Assembly (NCBI GenBank): GCA_018697195.1 | Contig: CM031858.1 | Coordinates: 124,946,594 to 125,010,593, forward strand | DNA from: Certhia americana | Lineage: Eukaryota; Chordata; Aves; Passeriformes; Certhiidae | DNA: 64,000 nucleotides | Direction: 5' to 3' | In this document: positions 10,222 to 21,385 of the stretch, in pieces | How positions within the stretch are numbered: position 1 is the first letter of the stretch | How the letters are laid out: each line of letters begins with the position of its first letter | Notes under the pieces: model-generated | What the model was told of the DNA's origin: nothing | Seen by the model: the letters and a program-made list of their open reading frames with translations, nothing else | Databases searched by the model: none | Made by a program: the position numbers and the translations under genes

Positions 10222-12562
10222 CTGCAGAAGGAAAAACACCATTAGAGGTTACAAGAAATTTTGAAGATAATGAATCTGACAGCTACAAGTCTGGCAGGAG
10301 AGATTTTCAAATCTAGATCTTACGAAAACCAGTTTCAAGTACAAGCCAGCCAGCCAAAGAGATTTTCAGCTACATTTCTGACAGTAACACAGAACAGATT
10401 TGTCAAATATTAATGCAAGCTGTTACCTATCTACAATTTCAATGTGAATAAAAGGTAGTGCAGCATATTTTCGGGAGAAGATTTATAAATCTACTTTGAT
10501 GGACAAAGTCAGTAATCTATTTTGTGGTTGTATTTGTAAATTTCATTGTAAAGTGAACTTTAAAAACCAGCTACAGCTTCCGCAGTTAACAAGCCAAAAA
10601 GAGAGCTGCAGCAAGTGTTCACCTCCGTCTCTCTCAGTCTCTCCTGCCTGCACGTGATTTGAGGCTTAAAGTGCAGTGACAAACAAGCTAGGTATTTCTT
10701 CGAAAGGAAAACCACAAAAATCTTTCTGCAGCAGATAAGATCCAGTCTTATTTTTGTGTGACATGCTTATTTTCTTGATAGTATGTCTGGAGAGTAACAA
10801 TACTGAACTTTCTTCTTTAGCTTCTCCCTACCTGAGTCTGAGAAAACAACAAAATAAACAGTGTGCTTTTCTAAGAACTTGAATAAACACAACTTCTGCT
10901 ACAGCACAGTAGCCCATGGGGAAGACTACTGGGTAAACCCTATTTGTGACATACAAGTTTTGGTATACAACACATTCTAAAATTGTGTACATATATTTAA
11001 TGCAATACATTGTTGACATGACAAAATTAAAAAGAAGTTATTCATTCTTCACTGCTGAAGGTATCAATTTCTCCATAATTTGGGAACAGGTTATGCAAAG
11101 CCTATTTACAGGCTTTCAGCCTGACTTGATTAATGAAAACTGAAACAGAATACAATGGCTAAGAAATGAGCCGATGTATTTCGGGAATGAAAAAGCAGCA
11201 CAAATATAAGATTGACAATGTATAAAGCTACTAATAACTTTAATGCATATGCTTTCATAGAATTTTTTGGTATAGGAAATGTATTTATTTATTTGCAGCA
11301 GAAGTATCCTTTGCAAAACCAAATTCAATTAAGTACTAATATCATATTTGTATAGAAAAACATATCACTGTGTTGTTATTAAAACCTTAGGAGAAAAGAA
11401 GATTTATTTCCAAAAAGAGCCCATTCTGATCAAAGGAAATCTGGTGAAGATACATAGTTACACATAACAACTAAGTTATGTGACTAGGTAGCTTGGGTAG
11501 CTCTTACAAGTAACATTTTTGTTTCTGCATAAAATGGACTCATTAATTTCAACAATGCAGGATCAGACTTCTGAACACCTTCCAAGAAGAACCTTATTAA
11601 TTTATCCACAGTGGACAAAAGCTTTTTTAAAAAAAACTTTTTTCCTTTGGACAACAATGGCATTGCTATAAATTGAAATGGGAAGAAACACACAAAGGAT
11701 GGAAAAAGTTGCTGACCCTGAAAAGACCAATTTCAAAGTGTAGTTAAATATTTTTAGTTTGAAAAAAGAAGAAAGAAGGCCAGACATTGTGTAACTTCCC
11801 CAACGCCCTAAATACACAGGAGGAACAGGTGCCACACACCTTGGCAAAGCACATACATCTTACTGATAGTCTTGAGCACTGACTCCCAAGAGCCACCACT
11901 CTTCAGCAATGACCACTGCCAAGCAATGTGCCTCACTGGCTACCTTGGCAGAGCCTGAAAAATTAAACATTTAAAAGCAGTGGCAGATCACTCTAAAAAT
12001 TATGCATGCAGCAGAGGACACAGCCCTGCCTCATCCCTATTTTAAAGCCCAGGTTGGGTTATTTCTACACTGAGTCACAGTCATACCACTGACTGTGAAA
12101 ATGGAGAGATCTTAAGGGAAACTGAATAAAATTTAGTCAAGAGAAAACTTGGTGTAATGCCCACAAAGACAGGATGTCATGCAAGGGCACTGTGCATTGG
12201 TATGGATTCCTATAAAGGTGATGGGACTGTCAAGAAAACTTTACAAAGAACACTGTGCTGGCTGCTTTTTAACTAGCTTCAAACCCTTGTTGAGATGGTT
12301 GCAATAGAAAGTACTTACCTTTTAAATTTTCATTTTCTTTTTTGTGATTTTAAGACATTTTCTGCCCTGCTAAAACTTAAGAAATTCTTAAAATATCTTT
12401 TAGCCTTTTTTGTACAATCCTTTTGCCTTCAAAACTCCCTAATTTTCTTTTTTCCTTGGCAAAAAATGATGAAATGAAAATGGAATGTAAAAACAAAGGC
12501 AACTGAGCAAAATAGTTTTTCAACATTTTTGCTATCTGTTCTTTCTTGGTTTTCCCAAGGAA

Positions 12563-12611
12563 CAGAAAGGAAGGATGGAAGGAAGGGCAGAAGGAAGGAC
12601 GGAAGGAAGGC
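12563..12611. repeat. Short imperfect (ggaa)n purine repeat
   Basis: About 49 bp of ggaagga-type units with single-base interruptions. Simple repeat; the minus-strand frames rich in Phe, Pro and Ser seen here are its translation artefacts. Confidence 0.85.
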
Positions 12612-13425
12612 ATTTAAAATATTCTTCTTAAAACAGAAACACATTTTTATTTTGTTTTACAACAGACACAGACCTGTCTTGAAAGATTTTTAAATTGTTT
12701 CTACTACTAAGTTCATAATTTTGTATCCACTCTGAAGAAGGATACTATACTCTCAGAAGACTAAGTAATGTAGTTTAAGCTAATACTGTAAGAAAAAGCA
12801 GGGTTTTTTAAAATTCTAATATATATTCTTAAAGTTCCAGAAATTTAAATAAAGATAATATTTGAGCTAAGGAGTAGCCCCATGGAAAAGCAGCGTCTTT
12901 GAAGGCTTCAGTAGAGAGTTAGGAAGTATTGGGATGAGCTGGAGCAGATGGAGTTCGGACTGAACTTCAAAAGGAGTGAGATCAGAAACAGTCAAAAAAG
13001 ACCTCTATGTGTGATGTCAGGAGTGAAGCACAAGACTGATGCCATACATGAGGCATCCCACCAGGCAAAAGTCAAAATAGCAAAGGGAATGACCAAGGCC
13101 AGAAGATGTAGTTAATTTACAGGAAAACAGCACGAAATGCTTTGATTGTATGCTGAGAGAAAGAGGTCAGAAAAGGATAGAAAAGCACAGTGGCACTTGA
13201 ACCAGGGGATGTGACTGCTGCAGACACCTGTGCAAGCAGAACAGAGAAATAACTAGGAATAGACTGGTGACAGGTGAAGCCCTGAATGAAGGAAGCTGAG
13301 CAGGCAAAACGTGACCAGTGATTCCTCTTCACTCCTTGAATGGCAGTTTAGCATAAGTGCTAAAGGACCTAGAATCTGCTCAGAACACCAGGCAGCCAGA
13401 AGTAAATACAATTATAACACAAAAC

Positions 13426-13769
13426 ATCTCAGCCTTCCAGTATCTAAAGGGAATTTACAAGAAAACTGGTGAGGGGCTTTTTGAAAGGGCATGTGGTCAT
13501 AGAACAAGGGGGAAGGGTTTTAAACTGACTGTAGGATTAGATTAGATCTCAGAAAGAAATTTTTTTACAGTGAGGGTGGTGAGGCACTGGAACAGGTTGC
13601 CTAGAGAAGTTGTGGATGTCCCATCCCTGGAAGTGATCAACACCAGCTTGAATGGAGCTCTGAGCATCCTTGTCTAGTGAAAAGTGTCCCTGTCCTGGCA
13701 GGTAGGTTGGAACTGGATGACCTTTAATGTCCCTTCCAACCTAGGCCATTCCATGATTCCGTGGTTCTA
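13426..13769 (+). mobile_element. CR1 LINE, 5'-truncated 3' end (about 340 bp)
   Basis: Begins near 'cagccttccagtatctaaag', which matches the end of the CR1 reverse-transcriptase ORF, and continues through 'ggggaagggttttaaactg', 'cagtgagggtggtgaggcac', 'gaacaggttgcctagagaag', 'cccatccctggaagtg' and 'aactggatgacctttaa' to a degraded tail (ccattccatgattccgtgg). The mutated tail and internal differences from the usual consensus suggest an older copy than the one at 7.7 kb. It is antisense to PAG1. Confidence 0.95.
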
Positions 13770-16700
13770 AATTCACCCTCTGTGAACCCTTCTCATGTAG
13801 TGACATCAGAGGGCTTACTCCTTCTGTTTAATGCCTCCTAGAAAATGAGGCTGAAATAATATTCATCCAGGGTGGTGCCTTTAACACAGGAATGCTTGAC
13901 CTGGATCAGCACCCATCAGCTCCCCAACCAGCCCTGGACAGAAACCTGGCAAAGACAGACATTGAAAACAAAACTGCCTGAACTCTCTCTGCTTCCACTA
14001 CACGGAATGCCTGGACATTAAAACGTCAATGCCTAACACTTTGGATGGAGGAGATGCTCCAGAGGCTAGCTTTAAAGAGAAACGTATTTGAAATCCTAAC
14101 GATGGAACAACAAGAAGCTAATTTCCAAGAGCTCTCTGACAGCTGAAATGATTAACTCCTCCTTTTACAATACAAAGTGATATTGTGCTGCCCTCTGGTG
14201 AATCTCTCCATTCGGGGACTGGGATTTGTGGCTCTTACGAGGGTGCTTCAGATTGCTTCGGTGCAAACTCTGCTGCTACAGATAAGAGTTCACATGGGGC
14301 CCTTCATGTGCCAGGCTCAAAACAGTCCTACCTTCACCCTTGGAAGTCTGTCAGACTCAAATAGTTCAACCTTGCAAACAGACACTGCTGACGCAGAATA
14401 GTGGTCAATGGAACTGTTTGGGGTTTTAAAAATTATTTTCCTGTGTGACAATCTTTAAAAATGTAGATTTCTTCCACTGTGCCCTTTCCACAGAACTCTC
14501 CACACAAGTTGTTGGGGATGCTGAACTCTAAAAGAGAATAAAGAGGAAAGGCTTGGAATGCATGGGCAAGAAACCTGGTTATTTCATCTATGGCAAAAAT
14601 TAAACAATAGTCTGCACTCACATTTCAAAGTTACTACCAGTTCAGAAGAGTAATCTTTACACTATAGTGGATAAAGTTTCTTCTTGTGGGAACTTCTTGC
14701 TTTTTAGACATCAATATTTGCCATTATTGAAATCCGTATGATAAATGACGCCTGTAGCCATTCCTCAAAATTGCACTTAAATGCCCAATTATATTTGTGG
14801 TTTCAGAATGACAGATATTTTGTTGCATAACCCACATTTCTGTGGTGAATAATGTGTTATTTTTGCTTGCAGCTGTTGCAGGGATAAAGCAGAGCTGAGG
14901 CAGCTCAGCCTGACGTGATGATGAGGAGATTGCAATTTTGGTTCCAAAAAACCTGTGTCTGGAGTGAAGCAGATGGACAGGCTGTGACTCTGGGGAGCAC
15001 ATGAAGCATAAATTTTAACTGGTGGGAAAGCTGCTGCTGAAGTTTGGAGTGAGACCCGAACACTTTGAACACTAGCATCCAAAGGACCCAGTGCACTTCA
15101 GATCCAGGATCTGGCCAGGATTTTCTGAGCAAAGTCCTGCCTGAGTTGGTGGTACATGTAAAGGATGTGCTTGTGATAGGCAGATGCCATACTTCAGTGT
15201 CCCAGCAGGAGATGGCAGCGTGTCCCTCTGCCACCACATTTCCCTTGGCTTCTGGGTTTAGAGCAGTTTCATTCATGTCCTGCTGCAAACAACGCTCGGC
15301 CCACGCCTTCCAGAGGGAAAAGAGTGGGGAATGTCAACAGCTTCACCTCTCTGGGTTCTTAATAAATTATAGATGGAGCATAGGCAGGAGACTAAATTGT
15401 TCTGACAACTGAGCGACTTTGAATGTGAGAAGACAAACGCGACAGGACAGGAGAGATTCACGGAGGCTGCAGGGATTGCGGCTCCCTGTCCGGGGCTGTC
15501 AGGCTGTGTTCGGCTAACGGGGGCACTGCCCAGGTGCTGTGTGTGCTCACCCCCGAGCTTTCCTACAGGACTCCCTTGTGAACTGCTCAGTCTCCTACTG
15601 CTCTCTTTCCCCTGCCAGCCCTCTGGCTCCCAGTGCTTTCAGCTATCTGCTGTTAAACTGCAAAACAGATCAGGGCAATGGAGATCCCCTCCAACCCACG
15701 GCACAGGCCTGGCAAGGAGCAGGCTAAGAGTGGGAAAGAAGGCTGGAATTTTTATATGATATTTTTATTAGTCTGGTAGCAATCCTCCAGAGAGCTGTAT
15801 TAAACCAGAAAATGGGGAAATGCAAGATATGTGCACCCACAAACTGAGACAGGAGCTGAGAAATATGAAGTGAATGTCCTCTTGTTGACATCCAGCTGCA
15901 AATGCTGTCATTCATCACAAAACCAGACCAGAAACCTGGGCTGCAACAAATAGGCAACAGCAGAAATTGTCCTCCACATATGATTAACACCTCTCAATAT
16001 GAGCCTTTCATCTTCTGTTCCTCCAAATCCTGAAAATACACTTTCTCTACGAACATAGTGTCCTACAAGGAGACCTGAGGACTTACCTTACTCCCACTCC
16101 AGAAAATTCCTTCTGCAACTTCAGACCCAGGTCAGGCATCAGCAGACCTGTGATCTCCAGGGGCCCAAAGACTGAGCACACCCCTTATATGTGACCCCCT
16201 CAAGACCACCCTAAAGAAAACATCTGAAGGCAGGCAATCCACAACTCCTGTACCCAGAGCAGCTCACACCAAACTGCACACCTGATTTAGAGAAAGGGGA
16301 GGACGCGGCAGATGCACTTTGCTCAGTCCATAACCATTTCCATGTCAGGACTGTTCTCTGCATGCAAATACCATGGCGCTGGCAGGAAAATGCCATTCGT
16401 GCTCCTGCAACAACCCTTAAGTGTAGCACTATGCTGACTTGTGTTAAAATGAAATCAAAGCACCCTTCCTTCACCCAACCAACCTTCCTTTCAACCTCTT
16501 GATTTTAAATGGAATTAGTTTTCTGACCTTTTCGCTATGTGGCCTAACCAGGCTTTAACTGCAGAGCAGCTGGAGGCAGCTCCTGAGTGCCTCCTTTCTG
16601 TAACTTGCCACAGTTGGTGGATTCCTGACAGCATAACCCAATAAGGCATTACACACATATTTATGTTACATTTATATATTACATACATATTTTATGACAT

Positions 16701-17057
16701 CATCAGGGCTGCATTTGACTTGTGTGGGCAAACTTTCCATAGGTATCTCCTACTGCAAGTCCTGATTTGGAGCCTGTCTGCAGAAGCTGGAGGGAGTTGT
16801 CCTTTGGACATGAAAGTTGGGTCCCATTGCAGTAAACAAAACACGTTGGAGACAATTTTCTTGTACAGCCCATGTCCACAATCTTATACTTTCTTATACT
16901 CCATTGAATGGTGGTTGTATTATCTTACACGAATGGTCCCTGACCAGAACTAATTCCTGAGTGGTGCATGGGATTGCTTTTGGGAAAAAGCCTTTTGACT
17001 GTAGACAAAATTATGCTTCAGGCTGTTCTAACTTGGTAAAATCACATCTTTTGTGTT

Positions 17058-17246
17058 TCAGATTGGGCATCTGACAACAGTGGGTCCTTTGGACTTTAAA
17101 CCCCCTGTACTAGAGATCTTCCTCTTCTCGTAGTACTTCTCTACCACATGACGTGTCCAGCTTTCTATCCACTCTAGCTCCTCTTTCTCTCTCAGTTCCC
17201 AGTCCTGTTTGCTGCCTGAGGCAACCATCTCTGCTACAGGTGACAA
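17058..17246 (-). other. Small open frame, charged 56-residue peptide from ATG; coding status unknown
   Basis: On the minus strand an ATG at 17228-17226 with G at -3 and G at +4 opens a 56-codon frame ending at a TGA at 17060-17058. The peptide starts MVASGSKQDWELREKEELEW, continues IESWTRHVVEKYYEKRK, and ends with Ser/Gly/Lys-rich residues. It is unusually rich in Glu, Lys, Arg and Trp for chance intronic translation and would form an amphipathic helix. Just upstream is a possible acceptor (..cacctgtagcag). I do not recognise the family. It could be an orphan exon, a pseudogene fragment or chance; I lean toward not coding. Confidence 0.2.
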
Positions 17247-18419
17247 GGACTACATTAAGATATCAAAACAGGAATAAGTGTGCATGAGAACCTAATAAAA
17301 TAAATACAAAGATGTAAAAATTTTAACAAAAAGAGACATTTCAGACAATTCTCAGGCATTACCACATTGAAACAGATGTTACTAACAGCCTGAATACACA
17401 AACAGGATCCTTGCTTTACATTGGTATTAAATGAATAAGAACAATTGCAATTAAATGCTTCTGGAGACAGCAGGTGACAGGACTGCTGTTTGGACTGAGG
17501 TACTGCCTGGCAGAATGTCTCCTAACACCACAGTGTTACTGGAGTCAAGATTGTGAAGTTTCTTCAAAGGCACGTAAAAAAAGTTGTACAATGTATTTGT
17601 AATTGCTCGGTTTGCTGTTTCTGCATCTGCAATGGCTTCTTTTGGCTTCTAGCTGTCTAAATGTAGATCTGTAACTGAACTACACACTTCAGTAAGAACT
17701 TAAGACCAAGATCCCCCTTCTCATGCAGTACCTAGTGCACTTTCCTTTTAGGGTTCCTATGCACTAAATCAGGACAAATCCTTTCCTAAAACAGGTTAAA
17801 GCTCTTCTGGTGCAGTTGTGTTTTGAGCTGCTTGGCTTGGCTGCACCCATTTATGAGAACTGTTCAAGACAGACACATCTTATTCCAAGTGGTGAAGACC
17901 AGATGTGCACATAATTGAAGCCTCGTCCTGAAAGCCTGATGCTAGAAGGAATTACTGACGTGGACCAAGCTGCTCTTGCAGGCTGTCAGACAGGCTTGCA
18001 GAGACTGTACATGCCATAAGCCTTCCAGATAGTTTATGCATCTGCTTTGCAAAGCAGCAGAATAATGAGGTTCTGATCTAATGTACCTGTACCTACTTCT
18101 TCAGAAATCATGGCTGGTTTATCAAAGGATGTGTGTGCTCTATAATGCAAAAACAGATCTAAGACAAAACTGGATAGTCCCAAACCACTGGTCACTTTTA
18201 ACCCCTTCTAAGCCTTAACATCTTCTAGTCTTTCTGAACCCATCTATCTGTGGCACTGCAGAAAAATTAAAAAGCCTCTTGCAGCAGTAAAGGCTGATCT
18301 ATGCCACAATCTGCATTCACACTCCAAGCAACTCATTCATGCCTTGTCAGACCATGTCACCTCAAGGTTAATGTATTCAAAGTTGACCTGACTTCTCCTG
18401 CCACTCTTTCCTTTCTATT

Positions 18420-18439
18420 CTTACTAGAATTCTAGTAAG
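18420..18439. repeat. 20-bp perfect palindrome
   Basis: The half-site cttactagaa is followed directly by its exact reverse complement ttctagtaag, with no spacer. A perfect 20-bp palindrome is rare by chance in a window this size. No known binding site was recognised. Confidence 0.9.
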
Positions 18440-18468
18440 TCCACACAAGCCTGCAGTGCAGGCAGCCT

Positions 18469-18474
<6 letters not shown>

Positions 18475-18503
<29 letters not shown>

Positions 18504-18510
18504 GAGAGAA
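18475..18510. repeat. Poly-A tract (27 A) followed by (GA)n
   Basis: Uninterrupted A run at 18475-18501 followed by gagagagaa. No obvious retroposed gene is attached on its left side, so it is treated as a simple repeat. Confidence 0.9.
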
Positions 18511-19456
18511 ATTTGGGTAAGTGGAAAGAGTCAGGAAAGTTTTATGAACAACTAAGCATGTGAATTTAAAAGCTTGCTTCAAGACAGGGGAACAGTTTTC
18601 GTAAAATGGTGGAGAATTTCAGAAAATAAGAGATGTCACTATCAAGGTTTCATAGCAGGCTGTAAAACTAAATTTTCAAAGGAAGGTGAGCATAATTGCA
18701 TGTGAATGTGATTATATCCCCATGAACACAGTCTGCATCCTGGGGTTAATACAAGTGCATAATTATGCAAGTAACCTGTCACAGAGCTATCACATTTATT
18801 TCCCACATTCACAAGGTCTCTCTGTACATAAACCTTACCCTCAAAAATGTCTGCCAAACACTGATTCCATTATAAATCAAGCACTGAGCAAAGAGGTTTG
18901 TAAACAAAAACTTACAGCTCACAGATTCATTCCACAGTGACTAATAAGGTCCCCCCCATTCCACAACCAGCAGTACAAACCTCTCCAAGCACAAACAGGG
19001 AGAAGTAGAGTGCTGAGGCCACGGCTCTCAAATGCTTGGCTGGCCTTGGCCAGCTGCTGAGGAAGAAACCCATAATGAAGCCTCTGTGCAATAGCTCCTA
19101 GGAGCAGCACCACATATTTTCCCCAGGCTTTAGCAGCCAAATAATGACTGTCTCGAATGCGACAGCAGAAAAGCTTTATCTGCTGAGTGACCATGCCAAA
19201 GATTACAGCTTAATTGTAGCATTATTATGTTCTTTCCCACACCCCCACAATATCCCATATTGCTTTCTGGCTGCAGTGAGGCAATTAGACCACGATTACT
19301 GCATGCTTTAGAGCATAGAGAAATGAAAGCTGTCTTTGTGTTTTCCAGCTCTGACACAACTACTCCGGATAGCTTTGCTTTTCCTGGAATTAGATGCTTT
19401 TTCATATTAAACAAGGCCTGTTTATAATTGCACTTCGCTGTTTATGTAATTCTACC

Positions 19457-19464
19457 ATGCAAAT
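19457..19464 (+). promoter_or_regulatory. ATGCAAAT octamer (POU-factor site)
   Basis: An exact octamer motif inside the probable PAG1 5' intron, within a stretch (19.1-19.5 kb) with few simple repeats. Oct-1/Oct-2 bind this site in lymphoid genes and PAG1 is expressed in lymphocytes, but an 8-mer is expected about once per 65 kb per strand by chance, so function is only a suggestion. Confidence 0.2.
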
Positions 19465-20814
19465 CCCCTTTCAATTTTTGCAGTGCAACCACATTTCAAG
19501 CAACCCTTTTGCAAACTCAGGTAATAATAATGGAAACTGAGACATTGCCCCTAGCCTGGCAAGCAAGCACCAACAGAGTTTTCCTCAGTCATCTGACCTA
19601 AAAGACCTCTAAAATCCATGGTAATTGTACTTGTTCTCAAACTGGTGTTTGAATCAGGCCCATGAAAGAGAACAAATAGATGGTACTTTTCCAGAGGCTA
19701 CTTCCAATTTCCAAAGGACCACAACTGTATAAAATTACAAAAGATTGGAAAATATGCAGCAGCAAAACACAAGGCTTTGATTGTCCCCAGAGAAATACTG
19801 CTTTTTTTTTTGAGATTCCTACTAAGAATGAGATTCCACTTCTGTATGTCTACATTTCCAAAACTAGGCTTTGGTTTACTCAGATGCTATCTACAGGGTC
19901 CTTCCTGTGAGATCTCACCTCTGTTCCCATCACAGGAGAAAATTAAATGACTTCTACTAATACTAAACTTTCAGATTGATCAAATTTTATTATAGTGAGA
20001 ATAACTCTACCTAAAATGAGAAATTAAAAAAAGTCTTTTATCCAACTGTCAGGATGCTACAGCCTTTTAATGTGCCTTGAGTGAGATGCACCCCCAAAAT
20101 GAAGCAGATGAAGATCATCCAATTCAAGCAATTTAAAATTTTTAAAAAATTAATCAAAATCATTTTAAATCTAAACAGTCCAGATTACTGAGTGCCAATG
20201 GTATCATGAAATCTTGGATATAAATGTTTGGAATACAAGGTGTTCCAGGTAAGCTAAGTGACGATCCATGGAGGTAGAATACAAATTAAATCAGAAGGTC
20301 CTGTTATAGTTAACATTAAGTAATTTTGAAACAAAAGCAGTTAGTGAGAATTGAGCTGTGTGATATCCCACAGCAAGAGAGGCAGCAGTGACTGAAATTG
20401 GTGACAGATCAATTTGAAGAAAACAGCATTTCCCTTACAATGTGCTTTGTATAGGTGTAGTGTGGACACTGGCTGTGAACAGAGAAAAGCTGAGAACTGC
20501 TTTCTCTCTTCACAGCCAGCATCCACAGCATAGAGCTATTTCAAGCTGAAATTTCATTTCACTTCAATTGATTCAGTAAAATAATTTTTAACTTTTTAGC
20601 ATTTGTATCTCATTAGGAATGTCAGCTCTTCTTAAGTATTTGGTGCATATATGCAGAGCCTTCTTCATTGTTGGAGATGGTCTCTGTCTTGAAGAGTTTA
20701 ATTTTTGTCAAGATAAGACCAAGACAGCACATGAGAGAATCCCTGTCTAAATAACTTCCTTTTCGTGAAAAAATGTCCAAGACAAAGAAGGATTTGGTGG
20801 GTTTTGAAGAGCTA

Positions 20815-21385
20815 TTGCTACTTATCCAGATACCCCACCTGAGGAGAATCTCTTGCTGTACCAGGTTCTTTTTCTCAGGGTCAGGATTAAAAGCACAAGA
20901 GACAGAATTCTTGTTCAGACTTGGATGTTTATTAATTCTTATCTACTTTACAGCCTCACTGACCATGAATGCCTCTACATACTAAGTTAACAGAGTAAAA
21001 ATAGAGTACAGAGTTATGCTTTTAAGGTCTTTTAAGCTTAAGCTACTCAGTTATGAGATGCTAACTAATTTATTTTTAACCCAATAACTAATCATCCACG
21101 TCCCGCACTGCGGATTTTTCCAACTAATCACACAAAATTACCCCAAGTTGTGAAGAAGGAGAAGAAGACGACTATGCCCCAAAACTTCCATCTTGTTACA
21201 TATATATTACTATATCCCAAAACCCCAAACTCTAAATTTTTCACCCTGTGAGATAACACACTTCTATTCAATTACACATTTATAGTTTCAGTACTATCAC
21301 TCAGCTTGGAAGCATTTTCCATGGCCTCAGGTCAAACAGAATGTATCTTTGAGGATTATTTCCTGTCAACACAGAAAGTCTGAAA
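20815..21385 (-). mobile_element. Probable solo LTR of an avian endogenous retrovirus (ERVL-like)
   Basis: Read on the minus strand, the segment starts near TGTGTTGACAGGAAATAATC and contains a TATAAAT-like site (plus 21278-21284), an AATAAA signal (plus 20928-20933) followed by a CT/GT-containing stretch, and an end near CCTGAGAAAAAGAACC or slightly beyond. The order TG-start, TATA, AATAAA and an unspaced CT-rich end is typical of LTRs, and the wording resembles LTRs I associate with songbird ERVL families. No gag, pol or env frame is next to it, so it would be a solo LTR. Boundaries are uncertain and I could not find a convincing target-site duplication. It is in the same orientation as PAG1, so its signals could act on that transcript. 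Confidence 0.6.

Larger units (their letters stand above)
10222..20814. other. Probable long 5' intron of PAG1, right of the start-codon exon
   Basis: Noncoding as far as I can see. It contains a purine-rich patch at 12563-12611, a CR1 copy at 13426-13769, a 20-bp palindrome at 18420-18439, a 27-A tract at 18475-18501, an ATGCAAAT octamer at 19457-19464, and one charged small ORF at 17058-17225 treated separately. Its status as intron depends on a first exon further right. Confidence 0.6.

Noticed and set aside
12377..12644. Phe/Pro/Ser-rich minus frames
   Set aside because: They translate the short ggaa repeat and neighbouring low-complexity sequence.
14905..15412. Overlapping open frames of 92-127 codons on both strands
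   Set aside because: Different frames compete over the same bases without any family motif; treated as chance in a locally less AT-rich stretch.
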